A program made the translations under genes and the position numbers. A stretch of 64,000 nucleotides of DNA from Pedobacter sp. PAMC26386 (GTDB lineage Bacteria; Bacteroidota; Bacteroidia; Sphingobacteriales; Sphingobacteriaceae), in the NCBI GenBank assembly GCA_014302835.1, contig CP060294.1, positions 4,427,067 to 4,491,066 on the forward strand, given 5' to 3'. This document shows, piece after piece, positions 28,518-35,850 of the stretch; positions within the stretch are counted from its first letter, which is position 1; every line of letters starts with the position of its first letter. The notes beneath the pieces are model-generated. The model saw only the letters and a program-made list of their open reading frames with translations, made no database searches and was not told the origin of the DNA.

Positions 28518-28982
28518 TTATTTAAATGAAATTAAAACCTTTGTTTCTATTATATTACTAAAGTCCAGACTGGTTTCAACCAATTGTGCTTTCTTTCCTT
28601 TTTCTTTTACTTTCGCCTCTATCGTAATTGCCTGCTCATTTACAGCCAGCAATTTCCCTTCCTTGATCTCACCGCCAGTAACCTTAACACTTAATTCCCG
28701 TCCGATATTTTTCTCGTACTGTCTTTTAAGTTTCAAAGGCTCGCCAACACCAGGAGAAGAAACCTCCAGATTATATGCTTTCTCAATAGTATTCTCTTCT
28801 TCCAGATGAAATCCAACATGCCTGCTAATTGCAGCACAATCCTGAATACTGATGCCCTCGTCACCATCCACATGAATGATCAACTTATTGCTGGGCAACA
28901 ACTTTACCTCAACTAAAAACAACTCCGGTCTGTCCGAAATTTTTTCCTCTACTAATTCTATTACTCTCTTCTCTACTTGCAT
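28518..28982 (-). CDS. rimP: Ribosome maturation factor RimP
   Basis: Assists 30S subunit maturation. The 154-residue protein has an N-terminal alpha/beta domain (IELVEEKISDRPELFLVEV; VDGDEGISIQDCAAISR; YNLEVSSPGVGEPLK) and a C-terminal SH3-like beta-barrel (LSVKVTGGEIKEGKLLAVN). It is the first gene of the rimP-nusA-infB operon, with 2 nt between it and nusA. A strong hairpin lies in its leader, just upstream. Confidence 0.93.
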   Translation of the reverse strand: MQVEKRVIELVEEKISDRPELFLVEVKLLPSNKLIIHVDGDEGISIQDCAAISRHVGFHLEEENTIEKAYNLEVSSPGVGEPLKLKRQYEKNIGRELSVKVTGGEIKEGKLLAVNEQAITIEAKVKEKGKKAQLVETSLDFSNIIETKVLISFK

Positions 28983-29005
28983 AAACCAATTTGCGGATAA
29001 AAGAA

Positions 29006-29054
29006 AAGAGGGGACTTCTGTCCCCTCTTGCCCCTCTATAACAGTGCAAAGATA
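29006..29054 (-). promoter_or_regulatory. rimP promoter -7 element plus leader hairpin
   Basis: On the minus strand TATCTTTG (29054-29047) matches TAnnTTTG; no well-spaced TTG -33 box is clear. About 18 nt downstream comes a hairpin with perfect 10-bp arms AAGAGGGGAC / GTCCCCTCTT (29006-29029) and a 4-nt loop, ending about 24 nt before the rimP ATG. The hairpin is followed by TTTTC-type sequence, so it could be an attenuator or a 5' stabiliser. Function is inferred. Confidence 0.5.
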
Positions 29055-29188
29055 GGGATTTTATTTCAAAAATAAAAACAAATACCGCTTGTAAATCCAT
29101 TGAATGTTTACCAGATCTAATTTAAAAAAATTAAATAACAGCCTGAAACATAAAATAAAAATAAATAAATAAGCAAATTTTAAAAGAC

Positions 29189-29623
29189 TTACCGCTTTAG
29201 CACGACCTGCTGAGGCTTTACGCTATGATTTAACCGTCCGCTAATTAATTTCGAAGTATTTGCGAAGTTGGCGTTCATATAAGAGATCACCAAATAATTT
29301 TTCCCAGAAATAAACGACTTCTCCGGTTTAAAAACCAAAGAACTGTCCGTTACTTCCAGTTTACCAGCCACTTCATGCTCCATACCAGTCGAATCTTCAT
29401 CAGATGGAGTTTCCAGCACAGAGATCAGATCAGCATGCGCAGTATCCGCTCCTGGTCTGCTTTGCACCTGCCACAAACCTGCCTGATCAATTGCAGAAAA
29501 GACAATTGAAGTACTATCTGATGAAAACCGGATAGAAAGTGGCTTATTATTTGCTGATGAACATGACATTAAACAGGTCACCCCTAACCATACCAGGGGA
29601 AATTTAAACAAACGGCTATACAT
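29189..29623 (-). CDS. Small putative lipoprotein
   Basis: A 144-residue protein with a lipoprotein signal ending LMSC (Cys21). The mature part looks like one beta-sandwich domain: alternating strands such as SLVFKPEKSFISGKNYLVIS and a C-terminal KPQQVVLKR. No family recognised. It is divergent from the YvlD-like gene with only 18 nt between starts, so their promoters must overlap neighbouring coding sequence. Confidence 0.65.
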   Translation of the reverse strand: MYSRLFKFPLVWLGVTCLMSCSSANNKPLSIRFSSDSTSIVFSAIDQAGLWQVQSRPGADTAHADLISVLETPSDEDSTGMEHEVAGKLEVTDSSLVFKPEKSFISGKNYLVISYMNANFANTSKLISGRLNHSVKPQQVVLKR

Positions 29624-29641
29624 TTTTTAAAACTAAACATT

Positions 29642-29989
29642 ATGAAGCTTATTATTGAAATTTTATTAATGGGTCTGGCATTGCTACTGGGTTCATACAT
29701 TGTTCCAGGTGTTCATATCGAAGGATTTGGTAATGCAATTATTGCCGCCCTGCTGATAGCACTGGCCAATGCGACCATCGGATTTATTTTAAGATTACTG
29801 ACTTTCCCGATTAACTTTCTGACTTTAGGATTGATGTCTTTCATCATCACCGTACTAATGATCCTGTTAGTGTCCAACATGATGCACGGCTTTACTATTA
29901 CCGGGTTCTTTGCTGCTGCATTTTTAGCTATTGTAGTCGCTATTATCAAGGCGCTGTTTGGTACGATCGCCGGTACAGATAACAACTAG
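29642..29989 (+). CDS. YvlD/phage holin IV-like four-span membrane protein
   Basis: 115 residues with four hydrophobic segments. The pattern LIIEILLMGLALLLGSYIVP then INFLTLGLMSFIITVLMILL is typical of the YvlD family (Mycobacterium-type 4-TMS phage holin superfamily in databases). Members are chromosomal inner-membrane proteins of unknown role; the holin name is only a similarity label and no other phage gene is near. It is followed by a very long palindrome that ends its transcript. Confidence 0.85.
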   Translation: MKLIIEILLMGLALLLGSYIVPGVHIEGFGNAIIAALLIALANATIGFILRLLTFPINFLTLGLMSFIITVLMILLVSNMMHGFTITGFFAAAFLAIVVAIIKALFGTIAGTDNN

Positions 29990-30000
29990 CATTACTCTTT

Positions 30001-30085
30001 AAAAAGGCTGCTTTTACATGTGATGTGACCCCGAAAGTTTTTGTCCAACTTTTGGGGTCACATCACATATAAAAGCAGCCTTTTT
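30001..30085. terminator. Long bidirectional palindrome/terminator
   Basis: 39-bp arms (30001-30039 and 30047-30085) pair at 37 of 39 positions; each mismatch can be a G-U pair on one strand. The loop is 7 nt. The outer part ends in A5/T5 tracts, as a bidirectional terminator should, and it sits between convergent genes. The central 35 bp resemble inward-facing insertion-sequence tips (TGACCCCGAAAG ... CTTTTGGGGTCA), so an IS-derived or MITE-like origin is possible. Confidence 0.75.
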
Positions 30086-30093
30086 ATAAAATA

Positions 30094-31233
30094 TTATCTC
30101 AGTATTTCTCTTGAGATCACCATTTGCTGAATCTCTGAAGTACCCTCATATATTTGTGTAATTTTTGCATCTCTCATTAAACGCTCTACATGGTATTCTT
30201 TCACGAATCCATATCCGCCATGGACCTGAACAGCTTCAACCGTTACATCCATCGCTACTTTAGAAGCATATAATTTAGCCATTGAACCCGCAAGCGTATA
30301 AGGTAACCCTTGATCTTTTAACCATGCCGCTTTATAAACCAGCATTCTTGCTGCCTCAATATGTGTAGCCATATCTGCTAATTTGAAAGCAATTGCCTGA
30401 TGTTCCGAAATTGGTTTACCGAATGATTTACGTTGTTTAGAATAGGCAAGCGCAAGCTCATATGCACCAGCAGCAATACCCAATGCCTGGGCTGCAATAC
30501 CAATACGACCTCCCTCTAAAGTCTTCATCGCGAATTTAAAGCCGAAACCATCTTCACCAATTCTGTTTTCTTTAGGAACCTTAACATCAGTGAACATCAG
30601 CGAATGTGTATCCGACCCACGGATTCCCATTTTATTCTCTTTTGGACCTATACTAAAGCCTTCCATTCCTTTTTCTACAATAAAAGCATTGATTCCTTTA
30701 TGTTTAAGATCAGGATGTGTCTGGGCAATAACCAGGTAAGTAGATGCTGTACTTCCATTAGTAATCCAGTTCTTAGTACCGTTTAACAGGTAATAATCAC
30801 CTTTATCTTCCGCAGTAGTCTGTTGAGAGGTGGCATCAGAACCAGCTTCTGGCTCAGACAGACAAAATGCACCTATTTGTTGTCCAGAAGCTAAAGGCTT
30901 AAGATATTTTTCTTTCTGGAACTCAGAACCATAGGCCTCTAAGCCATAGCAAACTAAAGAATTATTCACTGAAACTACAACCGAGGCTGAAGCATCAATT
31001 TTAGAAAGCTCCTCCATAACCAGTACATAGGACACCGCGTCCAATCCACTGCCGCCGAATTTTTCTGAAACCATCATTCCTAAAAACCCCAGCTCACCCA
31101 ATTTTTTCACCTGCTCTGCAGGAAACTTTTGGTGCTCGTCCCTTTCAATCACGCCAGGCTTCAATTCATTCTGCGCAAAATCTCTCGCAGCCTGCTGGAT
31201 CATCAATTGTTCTTCACTTAGTTGAAATAGCAT
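30094..31233 (-). CDS. Acyl-CoA dehydrogenase
   Basis: FAD-dependent alpha,beta-dehydrogenation of acyl-CoA thioesters, in fatty-acid or branched-chain amino-acid breakdown. About 379 residues with GAFCLSEPEAGSDA (FAD and substrate contacts), WITNGSTAS, RKSFGKPISEHQA and QVHGGYGFVKEYHVERLMRD. The catalytic glutamate of the short-chain/butyryl type is in IYEGTSEIQQ near the C-terminus. The frame opens at 31308, but homologues begin at MLFQLSEEQ, so the ATG at 31233 is chosen. Chain-length specificity is not certain. Confidence 0.92.
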   Translation of the reverse strand: MLFQLSEEQLMIQQAARDFAQNELKPGVIERDEHQKFPAEQVKKLGELGFLGMMVSEKFGGSGLDAVSYVLVMEELSKIDASASVVVSVNNSLVCYGLEAYGSEFQKEKYLKPLASGQQIGAFCLSEPEAGSDATSQQTTAEDKGDYYLLNGTKNWITNGSTASTYLVIAQTHPDLKHKGINAFIVEKGMEGFSIGPKENKMGIRGSDTHSLMFTDVKVPKENRIGEDGFGFKFAMKTLEGGRIGIAAQALGIAAGAYELALAYSKQRKSFGKPISEHQAIAFKLADMATHIEAARMLVYKAAWLKDQGLPYTLAGSMAKLYASKVAMDVTVEAVQVHGGYGFVKEYHVERLMRDAKITQIYEGTSEIQQMVISREILR

Positions 31234-31324
31234 AATAATTATATTTGGAAAATTACTTTTTGCCAAATTTAGTATTTCCAAACGGAAAATACTATGGCAG
31301 CATAGCAATCTTTACAAAAAACAA

Positions 31325-31675
31325 TTATTTCAAAAGATGATTGTTATCATCCGGGAAAACCAGGATAGGTTTGTATAACTTCGCTTCTTCAATTGGCAAT
31401 GATCCATAAGAGATAATAATTAAAGTATCTCCCACCTGTACTTGTCTCGCGGCTGCACCATTCAAACACACTGTACCCTTACCACGCTCACCTTTAATCA
31501 CATAGGTTTCAAATCTTGCCCCATTATTATTATTGACAATCTGTACCTTTTCATTAGCAATGATATTCGCGGCATCCATCAGGTCTTCATCAATTGTGAT
31601 GCTGCCTACATAGTTTAATTCCGCCTGTGTCACTCTGACACGGTGTATTTTCGATTTTAAGATCTCGATAATCAT
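31325..31675 (-). CDS. panD: Aspartate 1-decarboxylase
   Basis: Pyruvoyl enzyme that makes beta-alanine from aspartate for pantothenate and CoA. The 116-residue proenzyme has the self-cleavage site at Gly24-Ser25 (NYVGSITID), exactly at the family position. Lys9 and Arg54-region residues (KSKIHRVRVT; NNNGARFETY) and NGAAARQVQVGD are conserved. It follows panC by 44 nt, completing a two-gene pantothenate unit. Confidence 0.96.
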   Translation of the reverse strand: MIIEILKSKIHRVRVTQAELNYVGSITIDEDLMDAANIIANEKVQIVNNNNGARFETYVIKGERGKGTVCLNGAAARQVQVGDTLIIISYGSLPIEEAKLYKPILVFPDDNNHLLK

Positions 31676-31719
31676 GCTGTAAAGTTAGATAATATTATAT
31701 TGATTCATTGTAATTCTTG

Positions 31720-32559
31720 TCAGTTCAGCATCATGTTATCGATTAGCCTGGTCTCTCCGACTTTTGCGGCAACCAGGGCAACCAGATGCTGCGCTGTTTT
31801 GTCTTGCTCAGGAAGAAGCGTCTCACTATTCGCAATCGTAAAATAATCAAGCTCCACTCCCTCAGCACGCTGAATAATAGTCACAGCCTCTTTGAGTAAA
31901 GTTGCGATACTTTCTGTCTGAAAATGATCTTTTACGTAGGATAATGCCTTGCTCAGCACCAATGCATGCTCATGCTCAGGGGCAGACAAATGGATATTTC
32001 TAGAACTCATTGCCAACCCATCTTCCTCTCTGATTATCGGGCAGGAAACAATCTGTACCGGCAAATTGAAGTGAGCCACCATATTTCGGATCATCAGCAC
32101 CTGCTGGAAGTCTTTCTGTCCAAAAAATGCGAGATCAGGATCAACAGCGTCAAAAAGTTTTTTAACGATTTGTGTGACCCCCTGATAATGTCCTCTTCTG
32201 AATTCGCCCTCCAGCAAGAACTCAGCAGGTCCAAGATCAATATGCCAGCTTTCGGGCACCGGATACATCTCTTTAACAGAGGGCATAAACACGAAATCAC
32301 AGCCTGCATCCTGTAACATTTCAATATCATGCTGCAGCGGCCTTGGATATTTTTCAAGGTCTTTAGGGTCCGTAAACTGCGTTGGATTCACAAAAATACT
32401 ACATACCACAACATCTGCATGTTGCTGAGCGATTTTAACGAGTGAGACGTGTCCTTTGTGCAAAGCACCCATTGTAGGCACTAATGCAATCTTTTGTTGA
32501 GCCAGTTTTCGTGGCTTCAGCAAGCTATTTAATCCTGCTATTGTATTTATAACTTCCAA
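31720..32559 (-). CDS. panC: Pantothenate synthetase
   Basis: Condenses pantoate and beta-alanine with ATP. Motifs: VPTMGALHKGHVSLV (HIGH-type nucleotide site), VVCSIFVNPTQF, FFGQKDFQQVLMIRNM and EEDGLAMSSRN (KMSKS-like loop). The frame is open to TTG at 32586, but family members normally start about 20 residues before the VPTMG-type strand. The TTG at 32559 (M-E-V-I-N-T) fits that and gives 279 residues. panD follows downstream. Confidence 0.95.
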   Translation of the reverse strand: MEVINTIAGLNSLLKPRKLAQQKIALVPTMGALHKGHVSLVKIAQQHADVVVCSIFVNPTQFTDPKDLEKYPRPLQHDIEMLQDAGCDFVFMPSVKEMYPVPESWHIDLGPAEFLLEGEFRRGHYQGVTQIVKKLFDAVDPDLAFFGQKDFQQVLMIRNMVAHFNLPVQIVSCPIIREEDGLAMSSRNIHLSAPEHEHALVLSKALSYVKDHFQTESIATLLKEAVTIIQRAEGVELDYFTIANSETLLPEQDKTAQHLVALVAAKVGETRLIDNMMLN

Positions 32560-32630
32560 ACCGGGTTGTAAAATTTCAAAGTCCAAAGTTGGTTAAATAT
32601 ATAATCCCAACAAAACATCTAGGCAAGATA

Positions 32631-32661
32631 TTGATAAATTTGAATAAATTGCTTACCTTTG
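32631..32661 (+). promoter_or_regulatory. Promoter of the starch-synthase-like gene
   Basis: TTG (32631-32633), a 20-nt spacer and TACCTTTG (32654-32661), matching the Bacteroidota consensus. It lies 45 nt before the ATG and is divergent from panC. Confidence 0.7.
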
Positions 32662-32705
32662 CCCCTTGATTATCTTTTCTTTAACATAAATATTTATTCA
32701 CAAAT

Positions 32706-33536
32706 ATGGAGATGGCAAAAACGAAGCTACTGATTGTTACACACGAGATGTCGCCTTTCCTGGAACTCACCAAAATTTCAGAGATTACCCGTCAATTGCC
32801 TCAGGCAATGCAAGAAAAAGGATTTGAGATCCGTATTCTTATGCCAAGGTTCGGTAATATTAATGAACGGAGGAACAGGCTGCACGAAGTTATTCGTTTA
32901 TCGGGGATGAACATCATGATTGATGACAATGACAACCCACTTATTATCAAAGTCGCATCAATTCCAGCAGCTCGTATGCAGGTTTACTTCCTGGACAATG
33001 AAGATTATTTCCAGCGCAAGTATGTATTCAGAGATAAAGAAAATAAGTTCTATGCGGACAACGACGAAAGAACAATCTTCTTTTGTAAAGGTGCATTAGA
33101 AACTGTTAAAAAGCTAGGCTGGGCACCGGATATCGTGCATTGCCATGGCTGGATGACTTCATTGGTTCCTGTATACATTAAGACTTCTTACAAAAACGAC
33201 CCGACGTTTAAAAACTCTAAGGTGGTTTATTCTGTCTATGAAAATTGCTTCACAGAGACTTTACATGCAGATTTGCATAAAAAAGCCGTAATGAACAACA
33301 TGACAGCTGACGACACTAAGGTTTTCGAAAACGCGGACAGCAATACTTTACATAAAGGCGCAATTACTTATTCTGATGCTGTAGTTTTAGCCGACGAGAA
33401 AATTGATGCTGATGTGTTAAAATTTGTTAAAGATTCAAATAAGCCAACTTTAGCCTTTAATTTAACCGAAAATTTCGAGAACTTTTACTCTTTATATGAG
33501 GAAATATCGAATGATGAATTGGTTTCAATAGCATAA
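32706..33536 (+). CDS. Glycogen/starch synthase N-domain protein (GT5-like)
   Basis: 276 residues corresponding only to the N-terminal, glucan-binding half of GT5 glycogen synthase: TKLLIVTHEMSPFLELTKIS, then GFEIRILMPRFGNINERR, and PDIVHCHGWMTSLVPVYI. The C-terminal ADP-glucose domain with its EPCGLTQ-type motif is absent, and the frame ends cleanly before DUF4270. A short protein of this form next to panC and DUF4270 is a recurrent Bacteroidota arrangement as I recall, so this is probably a genuine short paralogue, not a truncation. Catalysis without the second domain is doubtful. ATG 32712 is an alternative start. Confidence 0.8.
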   Translation: MEMAKTKLLIVTHEMSPFLELTKISEITRQLPQAMQEKGFEIRILMPRFGNINERRNRLHEVIRLSGMNIMIDDNDNPLIIKVASIPAARMQVYFLDNEDYFQRKYVFRDKENKFYADNDERTIFFCKGALETVKKLGWAPDIVHCHGWMTSLVPVYIKTSYKNDPTFKNSKVVYSVYENCFTETLHADLHKKAVMNNMTADDTKVFENADSNTLHKGAITYSDAVVLADEKIDADVLKFVKDSNKPTLAFNLTENFENFYSLYEEISNDELVSIA

Positions 33537-33559
33537 ACTCAGGTATTATTAAATTAATT

Positions 33560-35071
33560 ATGAAATTTTCAAAACTAGACTTATTGACCCTGTTGATAAG
33601 TCTTTTTCTTTTCTCGTCTTGTAAAGACTCAAGTAGTATCGGTTTAGACGTTTCCCCTGCAACGGAAATCAAAGGAACTCTTTTGGACACAGCTACGGTT
33701 ATGACCAGGACTGTACTTGATGATCCTACTACCACATATCCTTCTTCTGCAGCGACCGGAGGCTCTACTGGATTAATAAGATATCCGCTGGGACAAATGA
33801 CTGATCCTATTTTCGGATCTACCATAGCAAGTATGGCTATGTCAGTCACCTTACCTGGAGCTACTGGTTATGTTTTTGGTAAAAATGCGGTAATTGACTC
33901 TGCGGTTCTTGTATTACCTTACCAGATTACAGCTGCAACAGCAGCAAGCACCGCGGCTGGTGTCAGTTTGTTCTCCCCATTTTATGGAGACAGCACAACA
34001 GCATTTAACTTCACTGTAAGTCAGCTAAATACTCCTCTTACCACTCAGACACCTTACTTGAGTAATGTATCTTATGCCTCAACAGACGTACTTGGGACAT
34101 TGGTTGCCTCATCAAAACCAACTACCGCTTTTAAAGTAAGAGCAATAGTAACTGGTGGTCCGGATACTTTAATTAGTGTTGTACCACAAATCAGGATCAA
34201 ACTCTCATCAAGCATGATTCAAAGCAAAATCATAGCCCTGGATTCAGCAACGCTAAGTACCAATTCCGGCCTGATGAATGCCTTCAAAGGTCTGAAAGTA
34301 ACGGCAGCAACAGCCACTGGCAAACCAGGAGGAATGATGTACATTAATTTAAATGGCGCCAGCTCTAACCTGGAGATCTATTATAAAAGACAGAACGCAA
34401 CTACTGCTACAGTTATAGATACAGTTGTAGCTAAGTTCCCTATTATAACGACGAGCAGCCCTATGGCAGCAACAGTAGCACATGACTATACTGGCAAACC
34501 TATTGCCACACAACTTAAAACACCTGGATATTATCCTGTAACTTATTTACAGGCGATGAGCGGTGTAAGAAATAAGATCACATTTCCTTATCTTAAGAAC
34601 CTGAAAGCATCTTTAGGCACTAAACTTGTTATTAATAAAGCAGAGCTTGTAGTAGATATCAGCGATCCGGCCGATTCAATTCCATTCAAAATACCACCGC
34701 GTCTTTCGCTATACAGATTGGACATTGCACAGCAGAGACAGAATGTTCCTGACAACAATCCTCCATCACAAGCTAATCCAAGTGGTGATCCACGCGCTAT
34801 ATTACCTTTTGGAGGTTTTTATGATAAAACCAAAAAAAGCTACACGTTTGTCATTACAAGTTATATTCAGGATTTAATTGATGGTAAAACTGTTGACAAC
34901 GGAACGTATCTAGGAATAACACCAGCAAGTGAGTTTAATTTGCAATCTTTTGCAACCTCTGGCGGAAGAGCGGTAATTGCCTCTCCTCCTGAGTCAAGAG
35001 CTGCCGATAAAGATGCCTCCACTAAAAGAGTCAGACTTAATATTTATTATGTTAAAAGCCCTAACAACTAG
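33560..35071 (+). CDS. DUF4270 family lipoprotein
   Basis: 503 residues with a lipoprotein signal ending FSSC (Cys21) and the start typical of DUF4270 (CKDSSSIGLDVSP). The sequence is rich in Ser, Thr and Ala and in beta-strand patterns. YPVTYLQAMSGVRNKITFPY and LVINKAELVVDISD resemble the conserved core of the family. It is a surface or periplasmic lipoprotein of unknown role, often found after the starch-synthase-like gene (24-nt gap here), which suggests a shared function in cell-envelope glycan handling. Confidence 0.85.
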   Translation: MKFSKLDLLTLLISLFLFSSCKDSSSIGLDVSPATEIKGTLLDTATVMTRTVLDDPTTTYPSSAATGGSTGLIRYPLGQMTDPIFGSTIASMAMSVTLPGATGYVFGKNAVIDSAVLVLPYQITAATAASTAAGVSLFSPFYGDSTTAFNFTVSQLNTPLTTQTPYLSNVSYASTDVLGTLVASSKPTTAFKVRAIVTGGPDTLISVVPQIRIKLSSSMIQSKIIALDSATLSTNSGLMNAFKGLKVTAATATGKPGGMMYINLNGASSNLEIYYKRQNATTATVIDTVVAKFPIITTSSPMAATVAHDYTGKPIATQLKTPGYYPVTYLQAMSGVRNKITFPYLKNLKASLGTKLVINKAELVVDISDPADSIPFKIPPRLSLYRLDIAQQRQNVPDNNPPSQANPSGDPRAILPFGGFYDKTKKSYTFVITSYIQDLIDGKTVDNGTYLGITPASEFNLQSFATSGGRAVIASPPESRAADKDASTKRVRLNIYYVKSPNN

Positions 35072-35091
35072 GGTATAACTATATTCCTTTT

Positions 35092-35127
35092 AAACAGGCT
35101 GCCCTACAAAGGCAGCCTGTTTTGTTT
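35092..35127 (+). terminator. Terminator after the DUF4270 gene
   Basis: AAACAGGCTGCC / GGCAGCCTGTTT with a short loop followed by TGTTT, 21 nt after the stop. Confidence 0.85.
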
Positions 35128-35237
35128 ACAAGCATTTTCCAGGCTGAGCAAAATAATACTAGCGCCTTTTGCTTTTGCATGAATCCATAACTAATCGACA
35201 TGAACTGCATAGTGAGTCCACGTATTTACGATAAAAG

Positions 35238-35281
35238 GTGGACTCAACGTGGACTAGATGTGGACTAGACGTGGACTAGAG
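35238..35281 (+). repeat. Four tandem 11-bp repeats beside the IS3 end
   Basis: Units GTGGACTCAAC, GTGGACTAGAT, GTGGACTAGAC and GTGGACTAGAG follow each other without gap. The first also forms an 8-bp inverted repeat with GAGTCCAC at 35213-35220. The array ends 19 bp before the left end of the IS3 element. The rest of the 229-bp gap from the DUF4270 stop to the IS3 end holds the terminator above and nothing else I recognise. Confidence 0.85.
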
Positions 35282-35350
35282 CCGAGCTGTCTTATACGGT
35301 TGTCTTATCCTCGTATAGCTATACAGGTTATTGAATTAATTTTGAATTGA

Positions 35351-35601
35351 CTATACAAGCAAATTTGTAATTCCTGTTTGACTTATACAAGTTGTATTTT
35401 CTTTTAGTTTGTATTTTTTGGGTTTCCATCTTTTTTTAAGCTCTCCTTGTTTAAGATGAGCCTGTTCGGGTGTTAGATAATCGCAACTAGCATGTGGTCT
35501 ACTGTGGTTATACGTCTGAATACTCTCTCTTATCCTTCCATTAGTTTCTCTCAGTCCAGCATTAGATCCATAGAGATCAAACTCTGCTTTTAAGATCCCA
35601 T
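35351..35601 (-). pseudogene. IS3 transposase orfB, 3' fragment
   Basis: Codes for the C-terminal end of the DDE integrase: NGILKAEFDLYGSNAGLRET, then IQTYNHSRPHASCDYLTPEQ and KKRWKPKKYK. The N-terminal remainder lies at 38269-38958. The open frame extends to 35653, but those first residues are encoded by the IS21 terminal repeat and do not belong to the transposase. Confidence 0.9.
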
Positions 35602-35661
35602 TGGATATTCCACTACAAATGGGACCACCTAATGGTGCAATGTATCCCACCAAGTTCGGGG
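35602..35661 (+). repeat. IS21 left terminal inverted repeat
   Basis: 60 bp, matching the complement of 38210-38268 except for a one-base length change and a few bases at 35612-35616 (ACTAC against GCAC). The inner 45 bp or so are identical. Confidence 0.92.
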
Positions 35662-35698
35662 CCTAGCGTAACAGTAAAAAGGTTATAATTTGATCAAT

Positions 35699-35774
35699 TA
35701 TTCCGCTGGAAAGTACCCCACCAGAAATAGTTGAATTTGTAAAGGACTGACATTCCGGCACAAAGTACCCCACC
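35699..35774 (+). repeat. Additional IS21 end repeats, possible transposase-binding sites
   Basis: Two 24-bp copies ending AAAGTACCCCACC (35699-35722 and 35751-35774), spaced 52 bp apart. Both resemble the terminal motif ATTCCGCACAAATGGGACC. Multiple terminal binding sites are a known property of IS21 ends. Confidence 0.7.
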
Positions 35775-35850
35775 TTTACGCACCTGTTTCCACTAAGAGA
35801 GAGTTAAGGGCTAATACCTAGGTTTGGTTAGTATTACCTAATCCGAAAGT

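Noticed and set aside
29642..29989. Prophage, because of the holin-like name
   Set aside because: No capsid, tail, lysis or integrase genes nearby; the family is chromosomal.
32706..33536. Frameshift or truncation of a full glycogen synthase
   Set aside because: No second GT5 domain follows in any frame before DUF4270, so it is not a broken full-length gene.
35238..35281. CRISPR array
   Set aside because: Units are 11 bp, directly joined, with no spacers and no cas genes nearby.
35351..35653. A 100-residue protein starting MVGYIAPLGGP
   Set aside because: Its first residues come from the IS21 terminal repeat; only the IS3 orfB tail from 35601 down is meaningful.
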